Of a stretch of 46,187 bases of DNA, positions 42,260 through 46,187 are shown in pieces. The notes under the pieces were generated by a model that saw only the letters and a list, made by a program, of their open reading frames with translations, did not search any database and had not been told where the DNA came from. The DNA comes from Clostridiales bacterium UBA4080 (lineage in GTDB: Bacteria > Bacillota > Clostridia > Lachnospirales > Vallitaleaceae): the NCBI GenBank assembly GCA_002381865.1, contig DFYO01000004.1, positions 1 to 46,187 on the forward strand, read 5' to 3'. Positions within the stretch are counted from its first letter, which is position 1. Each line of letters starts with the position of its first letter. A program made the translations under genes and the position numbers.

Positions 42260-43267
42260 TTGAATAGCAACCAGAAAACTGAAAAGCAGGTTATCTTTAG
42301 CGGTATGCAGTCTACAGGAATTATTACAATTGGAAATTACTTTGGAGCACTCAAGAATTGGGTTAAGCTTCAGGATGAATATAATTGTTTATTCTGTGTT
42401 GTAGATTTGCATTCAATAACAGTTAAGCAGGATCCTGTAAAATTAAGACAAAGCTCTAGAGATTTACTGGCACTATATATTGCGGCGGGATTAGATCCTG
42501 ATAAAAATATTATGTATTACCAGTCACATGTACCTCAGCACGCTGAGCTTAGCTGGATATTAGGCTGTTACACTTATATGGGTGAATTAAGCAGAATGAC
42601 ACAGTTTAAAGAAAAATCTCAAAAGCATGCAGAGAACATTAATTCAGGATTATTTACATATCCAATATTAATGGCGGCAGATATTTTGCTTTTTCAAACT
42701 GACCTTGTTCCTGTTGGACAAGACCAAAAGCAGCATCTTGAGCTGGCAAGAGATTTAGCGGCTCGTTTCAACAATATTTATGGAAATGTTTTTAAAATTC
42801 CTGAGCCATACATTGCAAAAGTTGGGGCAAAGATAATGAGCCTTCAAGAGCCCAATAAAAAAATGTCGAAATCAGATGAGAATATTAATGCTTTTGTTTC
42901 TCTATTAGATCAGCCTAATGTTGTAATGAATAAAATAAAAAGAGCAGTTACGGATTCTTACTCAGAAGCTATATATTCAGAGGACAGACCAGGGGTCAAG
43001 AATTTAATGGATATATATTCATGCGCAACAGGAAGTAGTATTGAACAAACAAAGCAGATGCTTGAAGGAAAGGGATATGGTGATCTTAAGAAAACTGTAG
43101 GAGAAGCCTTAGTTGCTGAGATGGAGCCCGTACAAAAACGTTTTGAAGAGATTAAGGCAGATAAAGCATATTTAGATGAAATTATTAAAAAGAATGCAGA
43201 ATCAGCATCTTATTTAGCAAATAAAACACTTAGAAAAGTTAAAAAGAAAATTGGATTTCCGGAATAA
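42260..43267 (+). CDS. trpS: Tryptophanyl-tRNA synthetase
   Basis: I choose TTG at 42260 because AAAAGGGTG lies six bases upstream. ATG at 42242 overlaps the -10 box and has no binding site. The 335-residue class I enzyme charges tRNA-Trp. It shows FSGMQSTGIITIGNYFGAL (HIGH equivalent TIGN), FCVVDLHSIT, YPILMAADILLF, VPVGQDQKQHLELARD and the KMSKS loop KKMSKSDEN. The length is usual for bacterial TrpRS. The leader is very short, so there is no room for the T-box riboswitch that often controls trpS in Firmicutes. Confidence 0.94.
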   Translation: MNSNQKTEKQVIFSGMQSTGIITIGNYFGALKNWVKLQDEYNCLFCVVDLHSITVKQDPVKLRQSSRDLLALYIAAGLDPDKNIMYYQSHVPQHAELSWILGCYTYMGELSRMTQFKEKSQKHAENINSGLFTYPILMAADILLFQTDLVPVGQDQKQHLELARDLAARFNNIYGNVFKIPEPYIAKVGAKIMSLQEPNKKMSKSDENINAFVSLLDQPNVVMNKIKRAVTDSYSEAIYSEDRPGVKNLMDIYSCATGSSIEQTKQMLEGKGYGDLKKTVGEALVAEMEPVQKRFEEIKADKAYLDEIIKKNAESASYLANKTLRKVKKKIGFPE

Positions 43268-43315
43268 AAAATATTTAGATATGAAAATATTCGGATAAGA
43301 TTAAAAAAATTAAAA

Positions 43316-43340
43316 CCCTCGCCGAAAGTCGAGGGCTTTA
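43316..43340 (+). terminator. Terminator of trpS
   Basis: CCCTCG pairs with CGAGGG over a loop containing GAAA, followed by CTTTAAT; preceded by an A run. Confidence 0.65.
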
Positions 43341-43378
43341 ATAAATAAATATTAACTCAAGAATGGGGGGCATTAATA

Positions 43379-45202
43379 ATGACAACTCTTGAATTAACTG
43401 GATATGATCTTTATTATTCTTTTTTATCAGGCTTTAAAGAGGTAAAAAAGCATTACAAGATGTTAAATAGGATTAATGTATTTCCTGTAGCTGATGGTGA
43501 TACGGGGAGTAACTTGCTATCAACGCTAGCTTCTATAATATATGAAACTAAAGCGACAGATTCTTTTAAGGATACAATGGGCTCAATTGCTGAGGCTGCT
43601 TTAAATGGAGCAAGGGGCAATTCTGGAATCATATTTGCACAATTTATTAATGGAATAAATGATAAGATTAAAGAGGTTGAAGTAATTGATGCTGATTCTC
43701 TTTTAGAATCAATCAATAAAGCAGTACCCTATGCATATAGTGCTATTATAGAGCCAATTGAAGGCACAATTATTACCGTAATAAGAGAATGGGCAGATAC
43801 TATGTGCAGATTAAAGAAAAATGGTGTCAATAAGGAAGAATTCATTAGTGCTTCACTTGAAGCCGCAAGACAATCTCTTGATAATACACCTAATTTACTA
43901 GATGTGTTAAAAAAGTCTTCTGTTGTAGATTCTGGAGCATGTGGCTTTGTAACCTTTTTAGAAGGGGCATTTGAATATATTAAAAATAAAAGTGATAAAG
44001 ACATTGATAGCGATAAAGTTATAAATAGCTATACTGAAGATGAAATATTGGAAGAAGAAACAGACATAGAATTTGCAGATGAGCATATTAATCCAACAGA
44101 TCAAATAAAGTACAGGTATTGTACAGAGGCACTAATCGCAAATATTAATGAAGACATGAGTATTATTAAAAACGAGATGAAGGTCCTTGGAGATTCTCTT
44201 ATTATTGCGGGAAGCTCTGAAAAGTCCAGGATACATATTCATACAAATAATCCTGCAGAGGTTTTTAATAAGCTTAGGGGTAAAGGAGATATTCTTCAGC
44301 AGAAGGTTGAGGATATGATACAGCAATATCAGATTGCTAATAACAGACTTTACAACATTGCAATAGTCACAGATTCTATTGCTGACCTGCCAAAAGAGCT
44401 TATTGAGAAATATCAAATCCATGTAATACCTTTAAATCTAAATATTGAAGGAAGTCAATATTTAGATAAGCTGACAATAGAGCCGAGGGATTTTTATCAG
44501 CTATTAGATGGTGTTAAGGAATACCCTACTAGCTCATTACCATCACAAAAAACGGTGGAAGCGATATTAGACTTTTTGACAAACTATTATGATTATGTAG
44601 TTGCAATTACTGTATCAAAAGCAATGAGTGGAACCTTTCAAGCTGTTGAAAGAGCTTCACAAAAATACGTAGACCAAGGAAAACAAATAAAGGTAATAGA
44701 TTCAAAGCTGAACTCGGGGGCACAGGGTTTATTGGTTTTAGAGGCAGCTAGATGTCTTGAAGAAGGTAAAAATTTTGGGGAGCTAATTGAACATATAGAA
44801 AACCAAATAAAAAAGACGAAAATTTTTGTTAGTGTAAAAACAATAAAATATATGGTTAGAGGAGGAAGAATATCTCCAATAAAGGGTATGCTGGGAAAGC
44901 TTCTTAATATTAAACCAATTGTATCAATTGATTCTAATGGCAATGGGATTGCTTTTGGCAAAGCCTACTCATCATCAGCTAATATTAATAAAATTATTGA
45001 AATACTAAAGAAAGAAAACGAACAAAATGAGATTAAAGGCTATTGTATTGTACATGCCAATGCAGAAGAAAAGGCTAGAGAATTAGAAGAAAGAATTATC
45101 AAAGAAATTGCACTTAAGTCTGAGTATATAAATGAAATTTCAACAATAGTAGGACTTAATGCAGGGATAGGAGCTTTGGCAGTTTGTTTTACTCAAAAAT
45201 AG
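43379..45202 (+). CDS. DAK2-DegV fusion, probable fatty acid kinase (FakA plus FakB in one chain)
   Basis: The 607-residue protein begins with a DAK2/DhaL kinase domain (residues 1-200) with NVFPVADGDTGSNLLSTL and LNGARGNSGIIFAQFI, the ATP/metal-binding motifs. A linker resembling the FakA middle domain follows (about 230-310: YCTEALIANI, VLGDSLIIAGSSEKSRIHIHTNNP). From about 324 there is a complete DegV/FakB lipid-binding domain (IAIVTDSIADLPKELI, YPTSSLPSQ, TVSKAMSGTFQ, TIKYMVRGGRISPIKGMLG). In most Firmicutes FakA and FakB are separate; FakB holds a fatty acid that FakA phosphorylates. A fused chain would be a self-contained fatty acid kinase. GGGGGG lies before ATG. The downstream DUF1295 gene has its own binding site. 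Confidence 0.88.
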   Translation: MTTLELTGYDLYYSFLSGFKEVKKHYKMLNRINVFPVADGDTGSNLLSTLASIIYETKATDSFKDTMGSIAEAALNGARGNSGIIFAQFINGINDKIKEVEVIDADSLLESINKAVPYAYSAIIEPIEGTIITVIREWADTMCRLKKNGVNKEEFISASLEAARQSLDNTPNLLDVLKKSSVVDSGACGFVTFLEGAFEYIKNKSDKDIDSDKVINSYTEDEILEEETDIEFADEHINPTDQIKYRYCTEALIANINEDMSIIKNEMKVLGDSLIIAGSSEKSRIHIHTNNPAEVFNKLRGKGDILQQKVEDMIQQYQIANNRLYNIAIVTDSIADLPKELIEKYQIHVIPLNLNIEGSQYLDKLTIEPRDFYQLLDGVKEYPTSSLPSQKTVEAILDFLTNYYDYVVAITVSKAMSGTFQAVERASQKYVDQGKQIKVIDSKLNSGAQGLLVLEAARCLEEGKNFGELIEHIENQIKKTKIFVSVKTIKYMVRGGRISPIKGMLGKLLNIKPIVSIDSNGNGIAFGKAYSSSANINKIIEILKKENEQNEIKGYCIVHANAEEKARELEERIIKEIALKSEYINEISTIVGLNAGIGALAVCFTQK

Positions 45203-45307
45203 ATACTATTAATAATAATGCTTATTAAAGATAAGAGAGTATTTTTAAGTTGAATATATATTATTGAAAAAGAAATATTCACAATTGAACATGAGAGGAG
45301 GAATATT

Positions 45308-46081
45308 ATGGAGCTATATCTGGAGTCAGCGATATTGGTTTTTGTTTACATGACTTTGTTTTTTCTTTTAGCAACCGTTAAAAAGAATAACTCTATTGTT
45401 GATTATGGGTGGGGCTTGGGCTTTGTATTAATTGCAGTATATTCCTTGATTAGAAGCGGCAATTACAATCAAAAAACACTGTTAGTCACTTCAATTGTTG
45501 CTATATGGGGTTTACGCTTATTTTATCATATATTACTCAGAAATCATGGTAAGCCAGAGGATTTTAGATATGCAACATGGAGACGAGAATGGGGAAAGTG
45601 GCTTGTTTTAAGAGCATTTTTTCAAGTCTTTATGCTACAAGGAATTTTGATGCTAATAATCGCTTTTCCTATAGTCCTTAATAATTCTAAAAATATTGGA
45701 AATCTGGGCATTATTGAGACAGTCGGCTTTATAGTATGGATAATAGGGTTCTTTTTTGAGGTGGTTGGAGATAAACAGCTTAAGGAATTTATTAAGACTA
45801 GGAAAACAAAGGGAAGTATTATTAAAACAGGCCTCTGGAAATACACTCGGCATCCAAATTATTTTGGCGAAGCAACCATGTGGTGGGGTATTTTTTTAAT
45901 AGTATTAGCGACGAAAAATGGTATATGGGCTATTGTCAGTCCCCTAACCATTAGCTTTTTACTAGTGTTTGTATCAGGAGTACCAATGCTAGAAAAGCAT
46001 TATAGGGATAATGCAGAATATCAAGATTATGCATCTAGAACGAGTAAATTTTTACCCTGGTTTCCTAAAAAAACCAATTAA
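45308..46081 (+). CDS. DUF1295 membrane protein (steroid 5-alpha-reductase-like)
   Basis: GAGAGGAGG precedes ATG at 45308. The 257-residue protein has about six membrane helices and the DUF1295 pattern: SIVDYGWGLGFVLIAVYSL near the start, then WGLRLFYHILLRNHGKPEDFRYATWR. The isoprenylcysteine-methyltransferase-like C-terminal motif is GLWKYTRHPNYFGEATMWWG, followed by EKHYRDNAEYQDYASRTSKFLPWFPK. Relatives reduce or methylate lipid substrates with a cofactor bound by the RHPNYxGE loop. The actual substrate is unknown. It follows the fatty acid kinase gene by 105 bp; a link to lipid metabolism is plausible but inferred. Confidence 0.88.
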   Translation: MELYLESAILVFVYMTLFFLLATVKKNNSIVDYGWGLGFVLIAVYSLIRSGNYNQKTLLVTSIVAIWGLRLFYHILLRNHGKPEDFRYATWRREWGKWLVLRAFFQVFMLQGILMLIIAFPIVLNNSKNIGNLGIIETVGFIVWIIGFFFEVVGDKQLKEFIKTRKTKGSIIKTGLWKYTRHPNYFGEATMWWGIFLIVLATKNGIWAIVSPLTISFLLVFVSGVPMLEKHYRDNAEYQDYASRTSKFLPWFPKKTN

Positions 46082-46148
46082 CTATACTAATTCTAAACTT
46101 GGCAAAGGCAATGGTAACATATTCAGATGATTAATAGGAGGTAGGATT

Positions 46149-46187
46149 ATGATGTTTTTAAAACCTAGATTCTACGTCAGTACTTCA
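46149..46187 (+). CDS. Start of a further gene, cut by the window end
   Basis: TAGGAGGTAGG at 46135-46145 is a strong ribosome binding site before tandem ATG codons at 46149 and 46152. Thirteen codons are visible (MMFLKPRFYVSTS). This is too little to name a family. Confidence 0.55.
   Translation, partial: MMFLKPRFYVSTS

Noticed and set aside
1..46187. CRISPR arrays, tRNA and rRNA genes
   Set aside because: Reading both strands by eye, I saw no regularly spaced repeats, no tRNA cloverleaf with TTCGANTC-type T arms and no rRNA-like segments. A dedicated scan was not possible.

Overview
The window is AT-rich throughout and reads as chromosome of a low-GC, anaerobic Firmicute of the class Clostridia. 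The evidence is strong AGGAGG-type ribosome binding sites, TTG starts, a CIRCE/HrcA-type groESL operon, a single-chain clade-II-like PurL, DAK2-DegV, DUF2225 and DUF3784 proteins. I cannot name a genus from sequence alone. No rRNA, tRNA, CRISPR array, prophage or intact insertion sequence was seen.

Bases 1-6100 form an accessory region for secreted and surface proteins. It holds two direct copies (1-600 and 2914-3717) of a cassette made of a leader, a decayed subtilisin-like protease and a signal-peptide segment. Each copy is joined to a different secreted protein: a C39-like cysteine peptidase in the first, and a Ser/Thr-rich beta-type protein in the second. Around them lie a lipoprotein, a membrane-anchored protein of unknown role, a C-terminal amidase-domain fragment and a four-helix membrane protein. 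At 6365-7582 an XRE helix-turn-helix domain is fused to a GpsA-type glycerol-3-phosphate dehydrogenase. It is followed by a textbook sigma-54 promoter facing 490 bp without a convincing gene.

Bases 8098-13620 encode a DUF3784 membrane protein and a MacAB-like efflux set (ATPase, permease, adaptor). Bases 13667-25162 are mostly housekeeping: GlnRS, a DUF2225 zinc protein, 8-oxoguanine glycosylase, groES-groEL under CIRCE, an HD-GYP protein, guaB, an RluA-type pseudouridine synthase, a DUF554 protein and DAHP synthase. Bases 25212-32704 hold an AEC transporter, a gene with an N-terminal UBA-like domain leading into an OmpR/HisKA two-component system, a convergent FIST-GGDEF-EAL protein, and a zinc-ribbon membrane protein.

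Bases 32823-46187 hold a LysR regulator divergent from purL, a TraX-like gene, a luxS-NYN/LOTUS operon on the minus strand, a 5TM-PAS-GGDEF-HD-GYP protein, trpS, a fused DAK2-DegV fatty acid kinase, a DUF1295 membrane protein and the first codons of another gene.

Cyclic-di-GMP signalling is a recurring theme (three proteins). The parts most worth a second look are the duplicated protease-remnant cassettes, the HTH-GpsA fusion with its adjacent orphan sigma-54 promoter, and the luxS-NYN/LOTUS pair.
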